Origin: Pseudoips prasinana
Lineage: Eukaryota; Arthropoda; Insecta; Lepidoptera; Nolidae
Direction: 5' to 3'
Assembly (NCBI GenBank): GCA_951640165.1
Contig: OX621249.1
Span: forward strand, 24,905,201-24,969,200
Length of the DNA stretch: 64,000 nucleotides
Shown: piece after piece, positions 21,091-32,601 of the stretch
Position numbering within the stretch: position 1 is the stretch's first letter
Layout of the letters: each line of letters opens with the position of its first letter
Translations under genes and position numbers: made by a program
The notes under the pieces: model-generated
What the model saw: only the letters and a program-made list of their open reading frames with translations
The model's database searches: none
Told to the model about the DNA's origin: nothing

Positions 21091-21787
21091 TTTAATATTG
21101 TACACTTCTTATTTTGCATATACTAGACAGTTATTGTACCTTGAGATCCTAGGCTAAAGAAAGACTTAGTTGTCGTTTGAAGAATATTTTCTATTGTTCC
21201 CAGTAAGATCTTCGAACGCAATCGAATTTTGAAGTCGTATATCATATAATCTTGGCAAAGAATCAGCAGTAAAGCACGGATACAATCTCACCATTCTGCT
21301 AATGGGTAACTAAAATAAAACGGACAAAAATATTGGTTTTATCTATTATCTCTTATATATATATTTATAAATATACCATAATCTGTAGGATTAGAAGAAA
21401 TTAAACAGTGGTGGGCAATAAAAACTTCATCCTTCTAAGAATATAGAGCACTTTCGCCAGTGTTGAACCACTTCTGTTTTATTGTTGGAGCCATATTTTA
21501 TGACTGGATTGTGTACAGATTTAGATTATAAAGAACCTTATACACTACGTTTTAGTGACGCTGCAATTCCTGTTTCTATAATAGCACATACTCAAAATAT
21601 TGAATAGTTTGCATTGTGTAATGAATTTAATGATAGAATAATTAATACTTCCTATTCACTTCTTTCAAAAGACAAGTGAAAAATCACTATCTTTCCATTT
21701 CATCATCATAGAATGTATTAGTATTTAGTATATTGTTAAGTCAATATTGGATATAATATTTATATGTTTTTATGTAATTATTAGTAT
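21091..21787. other. Unassigned
   Basis: AT-rich; nothing recognised. Confidence 0.25.
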
Positions 21788-21964
21788 ACATTTTTATATA
21801 CTGTGGACACGGGTCGGTTTCGGCATGGATTGCACCAGCCGTGGTCACGGGTCGACCCGTGACCACGGCTGGTGCAATCCATGCCGAAACGTCGGGTAAA
21901 CAAGGTAATGATTTACCTAAATATTTATCGCGATGAGACCCGTGTCCACAGTATATAAAAATGT
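21788..21964. repeat. Nested palindrome: 74-bp perfect core within 28-bp outer inverted repeat
   Basis: Core arms 21817-21853 and 21854-21890 (37 bp each, starting GTTTCGGCATGGATTGCACC) are perfect with no spacer, centred on GTCGAC. Outer arms 21788-21815 and 21937-21964 (starting ACATTTTTATATACTGTGGA) are also perfect. One base separates outer from inner arm on the left and 46 bases on the right, which include GGTAAATGATTTACC-like sequence. Confidence 0.9.
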
Positions 21965-23470
21965 GTACAAATCGCGAAAGTTTAAAAACATTAATAATTA
22001 TTAGTATGTAAGTGTATTATAGACATTACACATTATTATGGGTCTTCAAAATGTCTCCTGTCGCGGATCTGCTGGAAGAAATTTCTTGCGATATAAGCAG
22101 TTCTTTTGTACTAATTATTTCTTCGTAATTGTCTTTCTTGATTGTATCTTTTGTGTGAACTAGAATTATAAAATCTCTTCTGACGTCTTCTGACTGTCTT
22201 AAAGTGTGATAAATAAGAATTGGAACAAAACCTTTTCAAAAGTAATCGTCATAAGACGTCAGAAGAGGATTTTTAATTCTTGCTCACACAGAAGTTTTAC
22301 TTTGAGCTCACAATTTTATAGTTAATAAGTAACAATTTGTGGGTACAAATTATGGTGGGTATTATATTGAGGAATAAGTCATTTTGTTAATTGTATTATT
22401 TTCATCTGTTTGAAGAGTTCGGATCAACTTACGCTCTGTTCATACGTAAACTTAAAATTTATTCAACTTAAGAAGCTTTTAAATTTAATTTGTTTCAACA
22501 TTATGACGGCCAAATAATAATAAATAAATAAACAATCGTCATACCGATTAGTCCAAGATGGCTGACGCCACCCTTAGTTTGATCAATAACCGAGATGAAA
22601 TATTTTATTGAATAACTAAAAGCCAAAGGAAACACGGTATTCAATAACCACTATGCATAATTGATATAATAAGAGCTTGTGTCTCCTTTTATGACAGTGT
22701 GTAGTTACGCAATAAGTTTAATCCCTGTATTTATAGATTCTAAACAATCCTCGTAAAAGCCAAATGAAAATCATTCAACATAAAAGCTATTTAACTTGAA
22801 ATCTTATAAAGTATTCATTAATATGGAAAACTATTAGTAAAAGCTATTTACATATCCAATTACAGTGAATGTTTATGTTAGGTATTTGTTTCATTGGCAA
22901 GGAAATATGTTATTGGAGACGTACCTGAGTGTTGTGGTTATAGAGCATTCACGTAAATAGAACTTTAAAGAATTATATTAATAAATCGCACATACTTGAG
23001 TACTACAATTTTAATACTTTTCTATTTATAAGCATATACTCGTAAAATGACATACATCTGGACGACAAAATTTCATGTATCAAGGACATTTATATTTGTC
23101 ATGTCAACAGCTGTTAGTTGGTGCGATTGGTCGTTAATGTGGAGGCTCCTTTAGTTGCCCGTGCGCACTTCAAGCGTGGAGGTCAATCATACGACTCTGG
23201 TGCTATCTTCGAGATTATAATGAAACTTTTATGACTTCAATATTCGTTATGAACAAAACTGGCCGGACAAAGATCTGTTACATGTTGTCTGTGTGTTTTA
23301 TTTAGTGTATGCCATAAAATTTTATGTATTGTATAGGTAGAGAGCATATTTCATATAAATATAGGTTAGCAAACAATTCGTTTATTGTGTAAAGATGTAG
23401 GTAGAATACTTATTCCAACAGCAGTAGAGTTTAATTGATTAATATTACTGGACTACGAAAATGGTTGTCG
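21965..23470. other. Mostly unassigned; fold-back at 22149-22299
   Basis: 22149-22189 and 22253-22299 are diverged inverted repeats (left TGTGTGAACTAGAATTATAA; right TTTTTAATTCTTGCTCACAC) with a ~63-nt loop, sharing AAGACGTCAGAAGAG at their inner ends. Remaining DNA unassigned. Confidence 0.45.
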
Positions 23471-23654
23471 TCATAGTAATATGATAAATGCGAAAGTTTG
23501 TGGGTATGGATGTTTGTAACTCTTTCACGCAAAATCTTTACGGAACGGATTTTAATGAAACTTTGTAGTAATATAGAATATATATATCTGAATAACACAC
23601 AATTCTTATAATTTATTAAGTTTGACGCGGGTAAAACCGGGGCGCACAGATAGT
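23471..23654 (+). mobile_element. Helitron-type element
   Basis: TCATAGTAATATGATAAATG start, TTTTAATGAAACTTTGTAGT core, GACGCGGGTAAAACCGGGGC hairpin (one arm mutated) and CACAGATAGT end. Confidence 0.6.
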
Positions 23655-23699
23655 GGTTTATAAATTAAATTACACTTTTAACTTAAATTTAGAGACGTT

Positions 23700-24315
23700 T
23701 CCGACACATTTTTTCTTTTTTTTTTCATTTAATATCAAGGCAAAGGAGAGTGCGGCACTGACGCCCATGGACCCTCCCAGCATCAGAGGAGCCGTAAATT
23801 GCCTTTAAGAAAGAAAAAGGCTCAATTCTTGAAGGACAAATGTCACTACATATCCCTAAAAACGCAACCTCTCATGTATAGCCATTGCGGTACAATGAAC
23901 GGGAAACCCTATGGCGTGGGTTGCCTAGTTTCTAGTTTTATTTGCCTTGCCTCGCCTCTATTTTCCGGTGAAGCAGTGAAAGCCTCCTCAGCTAAGTGTA
24001 AATGTTTTGTAAAAAAAAAATGTTGGATTAACAACTTCGGAGGGCATGTTTACCTGTCTTTTCAAGTGGTAGTAGTTAGAAAACAGTCGCTAAGCTATGT
24101 CAGAGGCCTACTGGGCGGCTATAACAACTCTGAACCCTAGAAAATCCCTGATACAACAACCATGAATAACATGACGAGCTCCAAAATGCGAGTCTATTCC
24201 GTTTCTAAAGGCCGGCAATGCACTCCCTCTGGTGTTGCGAGTGTCCATGGGCGAGGGTGATCACTTACCACCAGGTTGCCCACTTGATTTCTATTATAAA
24301 AAAATACGATCTATT
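23700..24315. mobile_element. Composite of repeat I (both orientations) and repeat C
   Basis: 23735-23815 reads GACGCCCATGGACCCTCC and AGAGGAGCCGTAAATTGCC (repeat I, minus). 24195-24310 reads AAGGCCGGCAATGCACTCCC and GGTGTTGCGAGTGTCCATGG (repeat I, plus). 24075-24150 is repeat C (GCTATGTCAGAGGCCTACTG). The 113-codon frame at 23799-24140 crosses these and is not a gene. 23810-24070 is unassigned. Confidence 0.45.
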
Positions 24316-24332
24316 CTCAATATTAGAATAGA

Positions 24333-24492
24333 CTAGCTGTGCCCAACAGTTTTAACCGCGGTAGACTTCGAGAGAAATCATAGTCTATGTCTTTGAATAA
24401 AGTTTCATCAAAATCTATTCGAACAACAAAACCAAAGACTTACTTACAAACATCCATACATACATTTTCACAAACTTTCGCATTTATAATAT
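24333..24492 (-). mobile_element. Helitron-type element, minus orientation
   Basis: Begins CTAGCTGTGCCCAACAG (complement of the CTAG end), then GTTTTAACCGCGG, TTTCATCAAAATCTATTCG and CACAAACTTTCGCATTTATA. Confidence 0.6.
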
Positions 24493-25254
24493 TGATAATA
24501 TTAACAAACAAATCATAATAAAATTAGAATATAATAATCTTCGCAAATTGTTTATTTTATTGACATATTTATAGATGAATACAGAACGCAGTGTAAACTC
24601 ATACGTTAGATACCAAACAATATTTCATTGTTGCTAAACTATAGTAATAAAAATCCAACTAAATGTAATGACGATGTAAATTTATAAGGCGATAAAAAAA
24701 CAGGTACAGACAAAATAAAAGGAGACACAACAATAAGTATTGTGCTACCGGTTGCAATCATTAGTATTGATGACGCAAACGCAGCCCAAAACACGCGTTG
24801 AAAAAATTGTGAGAGCCAATCACAGTACAGGAGCTTACAAAGCTCTGTCTAATAATGAATAAGATTTGTACAATGAAGTATTGGTGTGTAATAAAGACGG
24901 GGAAGGTACAAACACAGACACAAAGGTAAAGAACGTAATGATTTGGAAGCGAGTGGAGGTAGAAGAGTGAATGTGAAGAGCGAAGCATGAAAATTACATG
25001 CGGGGCTCAATCGCGGCCGCTCTTTTGTATTGCACAATACTAACACAATGGACGGTCAAGGACTTGATGAAGGACAAAGGGTTAGCGACGGGAAGGTAGA
25101 TCTGAATGATGTTGTATATATTGATGATTTGATCTTGGGATTTGATATATGATGAACTTTTAATTGTGTTTTTTGCAACAAGGCAGTAAATGACAATCAG
25201 ATATGTCGAGGTAACAAATAAAATTGAACTAATTATCTCTATAGGCACGCAGTT
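24493..25254. other. Unassigned
   Basis: Several overlapping minus-strand frames (24761-25248) have no recognisable motif. No repeat seen. Confidence 0.25.
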
Positions 25255-25410
25255 AGAGATGGGTGACTGTCAAAGTGGTTTAATTTCTGAGCGTCTCAGT
25301 GCTGCGGAAGGAAAAGTATAGGTTCCGTTTGTAGTCGTTAAGCCCTGTCAGAGACTACTGCGCGACTTGAACAACTCTGACACCAGGGTAATAAGCCACT
25401 TTGGACTGAC
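25255..25410 (+). mobile_element. Interspersed repeat C
   Basis: GTTTAATTTCTGAGCGTCTC, AGTCGTTAAGCCCTGTCAGA and CTTGAACAACTCTGACACC match 5440-5735. Confidence 0.45.
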
Positions 25411-25552
25411 CGTGAGCCTAGTTGCTTAACCTCACGAATCTCTACGAACCAGTGAGAACATCTGGCTATGATATAATGCAAATATCTATGCTAAGAATAG
25501 TACACATAAGCAATTATTTGAAGATTTCTCTCTATGATTCAAGATTTATACT

Positions 25553-25800
25553 CTTGGCATGGTTTGTAGATGCTTGCCTTTCACGCCGCAGTTGTGGGTT
25601 TGATTCCCACCCAGGACAGATATTTGTGTGCATGAACATGTCTGTTTGTCCTGAGTCTGGGTGTGATTATCATATAAGTATGTATTTACAAAAGAGAAGT
25701 AGTACCTATATCAGTTATCTGGTTTCCATAGTACAAGCTCTGCTTAGTTTGGAATCAGATGGCTGTGTGTGAATAATGTCCCAAGATATTATTATTATTA
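25553..25800 (+). mobile_element. tRNA-derived SINE S1, full length
   Basis: GGCATGGTTTGTAGATGCTT, B box GGGTTTGATTCCCACCC, CATGAACATGTCTGTTTGTC, AGCTCTGCTTAGTTTGGAAT and an (ATT)n end. The 116-codon frame 25422-25772 is accidental. Confidence 0.7.
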
Positions 25801-26546
25801 TACGACTCAAAAGATGATTGCCAATTACGGTTAGACTTTTAGGTTTCCGCTTCTGCAGTGAAAGTCTTATAAGACAAATATTTAAAGCAATTTTAAACTT
25901 AACCACACGCAAAATAGCACAAAAGACATACTCACATCATAATAGAACCGTTGCCATGTGGACTACAAACTTGAATTATGCAAATGGCATACATGTAAAA
26001 TGTGTTGTGACTCACACAGGGCATTGTACCGACTTAGAACCATCAAAGTGAGATCAAGCTGAATAAAGGCATCCGCGCTGGACCGGCGAAGGGGTTGTAC
26101 AATGTCGGCGAGCTCCGAACAAAAACTGACATCACAATACGTTGGCCCAACAACAGTGGCCGGTCATAAATCAACTTCAAACAAAAGTAACAATAGTATT
26201 GAGGGTACCTTATAAGAGATCTTAGCATTGTGTTCATTCTTTGATGTTCACTAATAAAACCTTTGATTAATATCGTATAGGAACCAGTCAGTATGCAAAT
26301 AACGACGTTTAGGGACAGTAGTTGGATCACACGTGCTGGGGTGTGGACAAAGACTAATGCTACATCTCCTTGACAATGCTTTTGTTGGACCAGACGTATG
26401 TTGGGTCTGAAACAGATTTGGTTTTGTTAAATTTTTCTACTTGAATGTTCTTGTTGGAATGTGTCATAATTTGGTTTCTTTGTTGTGTTTAAGCTCCCTG
26501 GGCTGCCTTTTTATATGCCTCTAGTATTTATATGGTTCAACCCTAA
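25801..26546. other. Unassigned
   Basis: No gene or repeat recognised. Confidence 0.25.
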
Positions 26547-26735
26547 TCATATCAGCTGAACGACTTCCACTGCTGGACAAAGGCGTCCCGAAAAGATTAC
26601 CTCAATTGTGTCGAGGGATATGCCATAATCGCCGCACTAGGCAGATGGATTGGCGACCGCAGTATGATGGTCATATTACAAAGTGACGCTGCTGCCAGTT
26701 CTCTGAGAGATATTTCCTCAGATGGAGTGACGATA
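26547..26735 (-). mobile_element. Tail B copy, minus orientation
   Basis: ATATCAGCTGAACGACTTCC, GCCATAATCGCCGCACTAGG, TGGCGACCGCAGTATGATGG and CTGAGAGATATTTCCTC. Confidence 0.55.
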
Positions 26736-26770
26736 TTCTATGTCGTACAGCAAGTTACGCGTTAGTGCTC

Positions 26771-26985
26771 ATCATATCAGCCTAAACACGAACCCTGCTG
26801 AACAAAGGATTTCCACAATTGCCGGTCTTCCGCTGCCCGTATACAGCGGCTTTCCGCGACCCTAGTCGGTCCACCTTGTGGGGTGCCTGCCCGCGTAGCG
26901 TCTCCCCTCAAGAACCTTTCCTTCGCTTCTTCCTACTCGCCGGTTCTACGAGCTATGTGTCCCGCCCACTGGCACATCTCTTCTT
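26771..26985 (-). pseudogene. RTE-like LINE C-terminal end, 5'-truncated
   Basis: Minus-strand reading ends with the TGGACAAAGG-like core. Plus strand shows CATCATATCAGCC, TTTCCACAATTGCCGGTCTT, TAGTCGGTCCACCTTGTGGG and TTCTACGAGCTATGTGTCCC in the order of the reversed RT C-terminus. Several indels. Confidence 0.6.
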
Positions 26986-27014
26986 AGACCTTATATAACG
27001 TATTAAAATTTATA

Positions 27015-27197
27015 TCCTACTAATATTATAAATGAGAAAGTTTGTGAGTATAGATATATGGATATTTGTTACTCTTTCACTCAAAAATTACCGAAAGGAT
27101 TTCGATGACACTTGGTAGTAATATAGCTTATATATTCGAATATCACAGGCTATAATTTATGAAGTTTAACGCGAGTGTAACTACGGGACACAGTTGG
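27015..27197 (+). mobile_element. Helitron-type element
   Basis: TCCTACTAATATTATAAATG start (the best 5' end in the window), TTTCGATGACACTTGGTAGT core, AACGCGAGTGTAACTACGGG hairpin remnant and CACAGTTGG decayed end. Confidence 0.65.
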
Positions 27198-27244
27198 ATA
27201 TTAATAAATCAAATTAAACCGTTAACTATTCAGGAAGGATCTCG

Positions 27245-27412
27245 ACAGTTTTTTAATATAATATCAAGGTCAAGGAGCAAGAGACTCACCGACGCCCATG
27301 GACCCTCGCAGCACCAGAGGAGCCGTAAATGAGCTTTAAGAAAGCTTCTTGAAGGACAGGAGTCAATTTATAACGTTTAACGCGGGTAAAACCGCGGGAC
27401 CAGCACACAGCA
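27245..27412. mobile_element. Repeat I fragment joined to a Helitron 3' end
   Basis: 27280-27360 reads CGCCCATGGACCCTCGCAGC and AGAGGAGCCGTAAATGAGC (repeat I). 27361-27412 reads AACGCGGGTAAAACCGCGGG then ACCAGCACACAGC, a Helitron 3' hairpin without CTAG. Confidence 0.45.
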
Positions 27413-28134
27413 TTTATATAACCGTATCTTGCATAGTTACTGAATTGCAGTAATAAGTTGTTATGAAACAGCAAACCGTATCTTCTGTTTAGTGTCTATA
27501 AATGGACAAAAATATAGGTCAGACACCCGCTGACCCGTAGATTAATATGTTTTTTATAGTTCAAATATCTTATTGTTTCCCATTTCGTCTTGTTTATCAA
27601 TTAATGTTTGTTGAATTGGGTTAAGAGATATCAGTGCAATTATTAATACTTTTCGTTGTAATTTATCAGGACTAGGTATTCTTTGTCTCGCGCTTAGTGA
27701 ATGTAAGATTTATGTAATAATTGTTTTCTAGGTATTGGTATATTGTATCGCTTGAGATATTCTTTTTCAGGCCTACTTTTTTCAATTTCTGTTGTGGCTA
27801 GGTACCAGAGTAATTTGACCTCGAAACCTATAAGAAACCAGTAAGAAAGAATGTGAGACCAGATGTCAGATTCTATTTGGCTTCTGACTACTTGTGATGG
27901 TCTATATTGTCTAGTAAGTAACAGTAGCATAAATAATAGACTCGTTCGGCGTTAATCTTGCCCAGTAGTTAGGTAAATGGGAATTGGTTTTTCGTGTGAG
28001 TATTCGTGATTTTAAGTCTAGACGTCACTTTCAATGCAAACAATTGTTTTAATATTAAGCTGCTAATTGAAAAAAAAACCATGCTACATATTGCACCTAG
28101 TTGGTTTTTATCGTTTAGTTGTTTTTTTATATTA
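27413..28134. other. Unassigned
   Basis: AT-rich; nothing recognised. Confidence 0.25.
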
Positions 28135-28350
28135 ATTATATCCTGGGACACTACACAAACGGCCATCTGATCCCAACCTAAACAGAGGTTGTAACTACTA
28201 TGGAAACCAGATAATTGATACTTAGTTTCCTTTAGGACAACCAGACATGTTCATGCACACAAATTTTAATATCTGTCCTGGGTGGGAATCGAACCCACGA
28301 CCTGCGGCACAAAAGGCAAATACTTACCAACCAAGCCAACAGGCCCGCCT
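28135..28350 (-). mobile_element. tRNA-derived SINE S1
   Basis: ATCCTGGGACA, ACGGCCATCTGATCCCAACC, GACATGTTCATGCACACAAA, minus-strand B box GGGTTCGATTCCCACCC and GCCAACAGGCCCGCC head. Confidence 0.7.
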
Positions 28351-28661
28351 TATTTTGACATAATTTTAATATAGATCGTGTAGAAAGAAGAGTAGTTATA
28401 GGAAAAAAACCATGCAGATCGGAGCAGAGTGGATCAGAAGCGCGGTATTTTCCTATTAACCATTTATTAAGGTTATCAATATTATCTGTATGGTAATAAT
28501 GTAAATATAAATATATTTTTCTTGCTCACTGTCTCTAACGTATTGTTTTGTTATCTGAGTTATTTTAATACATGCGTTTATTTTCAACTAGATATTATTG
28601 TATTACGTACATTTTAAATCGAGATAATATATTTCTTTTAGACATATCCCGCACTAGAGAA
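28351..28661. other. Unassigned
   Basis: AT-rich; nothing recognised. Confidence 0.25.
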
Positions 28662-28836
28662 TCACACTAATATCTTATAGGCGAAAGTTTGTGAGTGTGT
28701 ATGTTTTTTATTTATTCACGTCAAAACGGCTGGAGCGATTTTAATAAAATTTGTTATGGCGTTAGCTGACACCCTGGCCCCACATAGACTATAATTTATA
28801 AAGTTTAACGCGTGTAAAACCGCAGGGCACAGCTAG
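28662..28836 (+). mobile_element. Helitron-type element, both ends present
   Basis: TCACACTAATATCTTATAGG start, GGCTGGAGCGATTTTAATAA core, ACGCGTGTAAAACCGCAGGG hairpin (diverged) and CACAGCTAG end followed by T. Confidence 0.75.
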
Positions 28837-28854
28837 TTTAATATATATATATAT

Positions 28855-29200
28855 GTGTCGCAGTGTACTTTACAAACATATAAATGACGGGCAGAAAGTA
28901 CATCCAGACTCAGAACAATTACTTATGGTGCACACAAATAATGTAATATCCTGGGACATTGTTTACACACGGCCATCTGACCCAAACTAAGCAGAGCTTG
29001 TAGTACTATGGAAACCAGATGACTGATATACTACATATACTTTTCTTTTGTAAATACATACTTAGATAGATAATTAACACCCAGACTCATGACAAACAGA
29101 CATGTTCTTGCACACAAATATCTGTCCTGGGTGGGAATCGAACCCACGATCTCCGGCGTGAAAAGCAAGCGTTTGTCAACCACGCCAACAGGCCCGTCAA
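28855..29200 (-). mobile_element. tRNA-derived SINE S1 with an extra S1 3' variant
   Basis: 28945-29197 is a full S1 (GGCCATCTGACCCAAACTAA, GGAAACCAGATGACTGATAT, GGGAATCGAACCCACG, CGCCAACAGGCCCG). 28865-28945 repeats the variant 3' end seen at 13263-13340 (AAAGTACATCCAGACTCAGA). Confidence 0.65.
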
Positions 29201-29976
29201 AGTTGTTCTGTACGGGATTCGATCTCCTTTTATTGCATGCTTCTAAAGTCTCCTTCGATATAGAGACTTAGTACCTTAGTGCAGGTGTTGTCTTTGGAAA
29301 AAAAAGTTTAAATCACTTTAGTTGGTAACCATAGTAATTTTAGATCTAATTTTAAATCTACAGAGTACATTAATAAAATTCTTGAACTAACAGTTTTACG
29401 ATGATATTTATTATAACAGTAGAATATTATTTTTGAAAACTGATGTATGTACGTCTGGTATTTTTTTTATTGTAGATTAAACAGATATGCAGACAAAGTA
29501 CCTATATAATGTAACAACATCCGTTTCCTATCCGAATGATTTTTTGTTATTCTTAATAACAGAATCTTGTCTATTTTTTTTAGGAATGACTAACTAAATA
29601 AATTTTGATGCAAATAAAATGTGATGTATTGTAAACATTGTTTCTAATATAAACATTTTTAAAAGTTCTTAGATTTGTATTTTTCATATATCTTTGATCA
29701 TATTGCGGGAAATACTAACAACCATTTTTTTGCGAGCAGATGTCATTAAGATATATAATCTTAGAGTTGTCTGCATATAAATATATTTTAGAAATATATA
29801 TTTAAACAAGTCAGCAAATAAGCATACCTTCTGCCTATCTAGTATTCTATTACCGCAGCCTAGCTACTTAGCCTAGCTGGTGCTGGTTCGAGACCTGCCG
29901 GATGTACAAATTTATGATTTCCCATTTTTGGCATTATTAAATTAAAAATTATGTATTTTATGTTGTTATTTGTATG
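29201..29976. other. Unassigned
   Basis: AT-rich; nothing recognised. Confidence 0.25.
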
Positions 29977-30069
29977 TACAGACGCCAGCACATCGAGCTA
30001 CCCCAATCTGTCAAACTTCCCCAATTGAAAGTGAACCTTATGCTTATGCTGGGTGTGTTGGCGTCTGTA
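29977..30069. mobile_element. TA-flanked MITE, internally deleted copy
   Basis: TA then CAGACGCCAGCACATCGAGC and CCCCAATCTGTCAAACTTCC at left, and GTGTTGGCGTCTG then TA at right. The right inverted repeat is mostly deleted, leaving 93 bp against 139 bp at 1878-2016. Confidence 0.7.
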
Positions 30070-30380
30070 CATATGTACATAATCAGCCTGATATAACGTT
30101 GCCATTTGGAGTTTGGCTACTGGCTTTCTGGCCTAAAAAGCATGTGCTACGTTCAATCGTGTATAGCCCACTGTGACAGTATACTAAATACAGCTATCAT
30201 GGAGCCTTTGAACAGACCTAAGCACATGTTTCCATATTGCTATTCGCGAGGGTCCGGTGCAGGTAAGCGAGGGGTTGGCAGCAGGTACAAAATTGCAATA
30301 TTTAACTTTGCCAGGGTGTTAAACATTTATTTTTAAGAACACGACGATCCTCTTTTATAATATTGGTTTACCCTCTACTA
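30070..30380. other. Unassigned
   Basis: No repeat or gene recognised. Confidence 0.25.
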
Positions 30381-30790
30381 TTCTGTAGGTGTGTGGTGAC
30401 GGCGACATATATCAGAATCAGAATATCATCACCCCATCTCATCCCGTGGGGGGCGTAGAAGTCGACCCGAGGGAATATCTACCAGAGGATGGGCAGCAGC
30501 TTCCTTCTGATGACTATGACCATCGCCTGCCAAGCGTGGCGATTATGGCATATCCCCCCAAGACGATTCTTGAGGGAGGCTTGTCCAGCAGTGGACTTAT
30601 TTGGCTGTAATGATGATGATGATGATTCTGTAGGTGTCGCAAAAGGTGACTAAGGGTTACAGTGGGTAGTCGGGCAGCAGCAGCACCTGTGTGTGCTACC
30701 ACCTAACTATGATCGCCAACTTCCAATAGTACCGTTATGGAACCTTTTTTGGGGAGGTTTAAGTCCAGCAAGGCTGATGATATTCACACA
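30381..30790 (+). mobile_element. Tail B and tail G copies in series
   Basis: 30400-30612 is a well preserved tail B (CCCATCTCATCCCGTGGGGG, GGGAATATCTACCAGAGGAT, TGCCAAGCGTGGCGATTATG, TTGTCCAGCAGTGGACTTAT) ending in (ATG)n. 30620-30790 is tail G (TAGTCGGGCAGCAGCAGCAC), also ending in GATGAT. Confidence 0.65.
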
Positions 30791-30831
30791 TCATCATCAT
30801 CATTCACAGATACAATCATATAATAATAATA

Positions 30832-31051
30832 ATCTAGGGACAATGTCACACAGATCAACCTAACCCCAAACTAAGCAAAGCTTGTACTATGGGTACCAGG
30901 CGACGATATACATACTTATATACATAGAAAACATCCATGACTCAGAAACAAATATTCGTGCTCATCACACAAATATTTTCACTTACCGGGATTCGAACCC
31001 AGGACCACCAGCTTCTTAGGCAGGAGCACTACCAACTAGGCTACGGTGACC
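30832..31051 (-). mobile_element. tRNA-derived SINE S3
   Basis: CTAGGGACAATGTCACACAG, GGTACCAGGCGACGATATAC, minus-strand B box (GGGTTCGAATCCCGGT) and A box (TAGCCTAGTTGGTAGTGC-like), ending GCTACGGTGACC. Confidence 0.75.
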
Positions 31052-31504
31052 TCATAATTTTATAGTTTATACTCTGTGCTTCATAATACATTGTTCCTCT
31101 ACAATATCTTGCTCAGATATTTCCTGTATAACTATGTATGCTTTGTTATGTTCGTCGTCTCCTATATTATGGTCATTATGTTAATTATCACCTATATTAA
31201 ACCACTGACAATAAGTAACACGTGGTTCTAATAATCTTACTTTGTTATAGAAATGTCATTCGCTTTAGAATAGGGTTGACTTTGTTATACAAGGTGTCAC
31301 TCTAGTAGACTTAAGTTAAGTAGTTTAATTTTCCTATGAAACTGAACAACGTGTAGCGTGACTCATACAACTAGCAAAATACACAAAAGAATAACGATCA
31401 GTTGATTAATTTTATATGGGGCACAAAAGAAATCATCAACTGGTTTTGTAATCAAATTAATAAGTAGTGTTATGGGTAGTTAAACTCTCTTAAGTTACTT
31501 TTAT
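31052..31504. other. Unassigned
   Basis: AT-rich; nothing recognised. Confidence 0.25.
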
Positions 31505-31625
31505 ATTCTCTAGGTTTGCGCTTGACCACGATCTCGCCTGATGGAAAGTGAAGATGCGGTTGAAGGTGGACCGCGCCTACCCATAAGATGCCTGTTCTCT
31601 CTAGCCTTGAATAAACCCATATATT
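31505..31625 (+). mobile_element. Interspersed repeat J (LINE tail-like)
   Basis: CGCTTGACCACGATCTCGCC, TGATGGAAAGTGAAGATGCG, GGACCGCGCCTACCCATAAG and CCTTGAATAAACCC. The form is familiar from lepidopteran LINE/SINE 3' ends; single copy here. Confidence 0.45.
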
Positions 31626-31752
31626 GTTATATCATGTATATAGGATTTGTAACGGCCTTAGATTTCAAATGAGAATAATTTTAAGTTTTATTTTATTTTA
31701 TTTAAACTGCATGTTTTCCAAATAAATATATGTCTGTATGTATCTTCTATAT

Positions 31753-32415
31753 AAAATGTACTTAACTAATAGACAATTTACTTGTATTCTAAACATGATG
31801 TTTAGAATACAAATAGATAGAATTCCATTCGCCGACAGCCCTATCAACAAATACAATTTTCCGGCCATGCTTTTCTAGGTAAAATGGACGTAACTAATAG
31901 ACAATTTACTTGTATTCTAAACATCATAATAGAATTCCCTTCGCCGACAGCCCTATCAACGGAATATAATTTTCCGGGTATGCTTTTCTAGGAAATATAG
32001 ACAACTAATAGACAATTTACTTGTATTCTAAACATCATAATAGAATTCCCTTCGCCGACAGCCCTAACAACGGAATATAATTTTCCGGGTATGCTTTTCT
32101 AGGAAATATAGACAACTAATAGACAATTTACTTGTATTCTAAACATCATAATAGAATTCCCTTCGCCGACAGCCCTATCAACGGAGTATAATGTTCCGGG
32201 TATGCTTTTCTAGGAAATATAGACAACTAATAGACAATTTACTTGTGTTCTAAACATCATAATAGAATTCCCGTCGCCGACAGCCCTATCAACGGAATAT
32301 AATTTTCCAGGTATGCTTTTCTAGGAAATATAGACAACTAATAGACAATTTACTTGTATTCTAAACATCATAATAGAATTCCCTTCGCCGACAGCCCTAT
32401 AAACGTAATATAATT
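31753..32415 (+). repeat. Minisatellite, 111-bp unit, six copies
   Basis: The anchor AGACAATTTACTTGTATTCT starts at 31771, 31899, 32010, 32121, 32232 and 32343. Spacing is 128, then 111 four times. Units contain GAATTCCCTTCGCCGACAGC and TTTTCCGGGTATGCTTTTCT. The inner units are nearly identical and the first is diverged. There is no open frame through the array. Confidence 0.95.
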
Positions 32416-32601
32416 TTATTTATTATTCTCTTTGTTCTTCGAGGCCCGTGCCAACATCACGTTCCATTTGTTCGTGAATATCTCGCTGATATATTGAAGC
32501 ATTGAAATAAAAATCGCTGTTCCGCTCGTAATTCTATTGATGTCAAATACTACAATTAATTAAGTCAGCTACAGTCACCTGGACTATGAAAATAATATCA
32601 C

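Noticed and set aside
31753..32415. CRISPR-like regularly spaced repeat
   Set aside because: The whole 111-bp unit repeats with no variable spacers, and the context is eukaryotic. It is a minisatellite.
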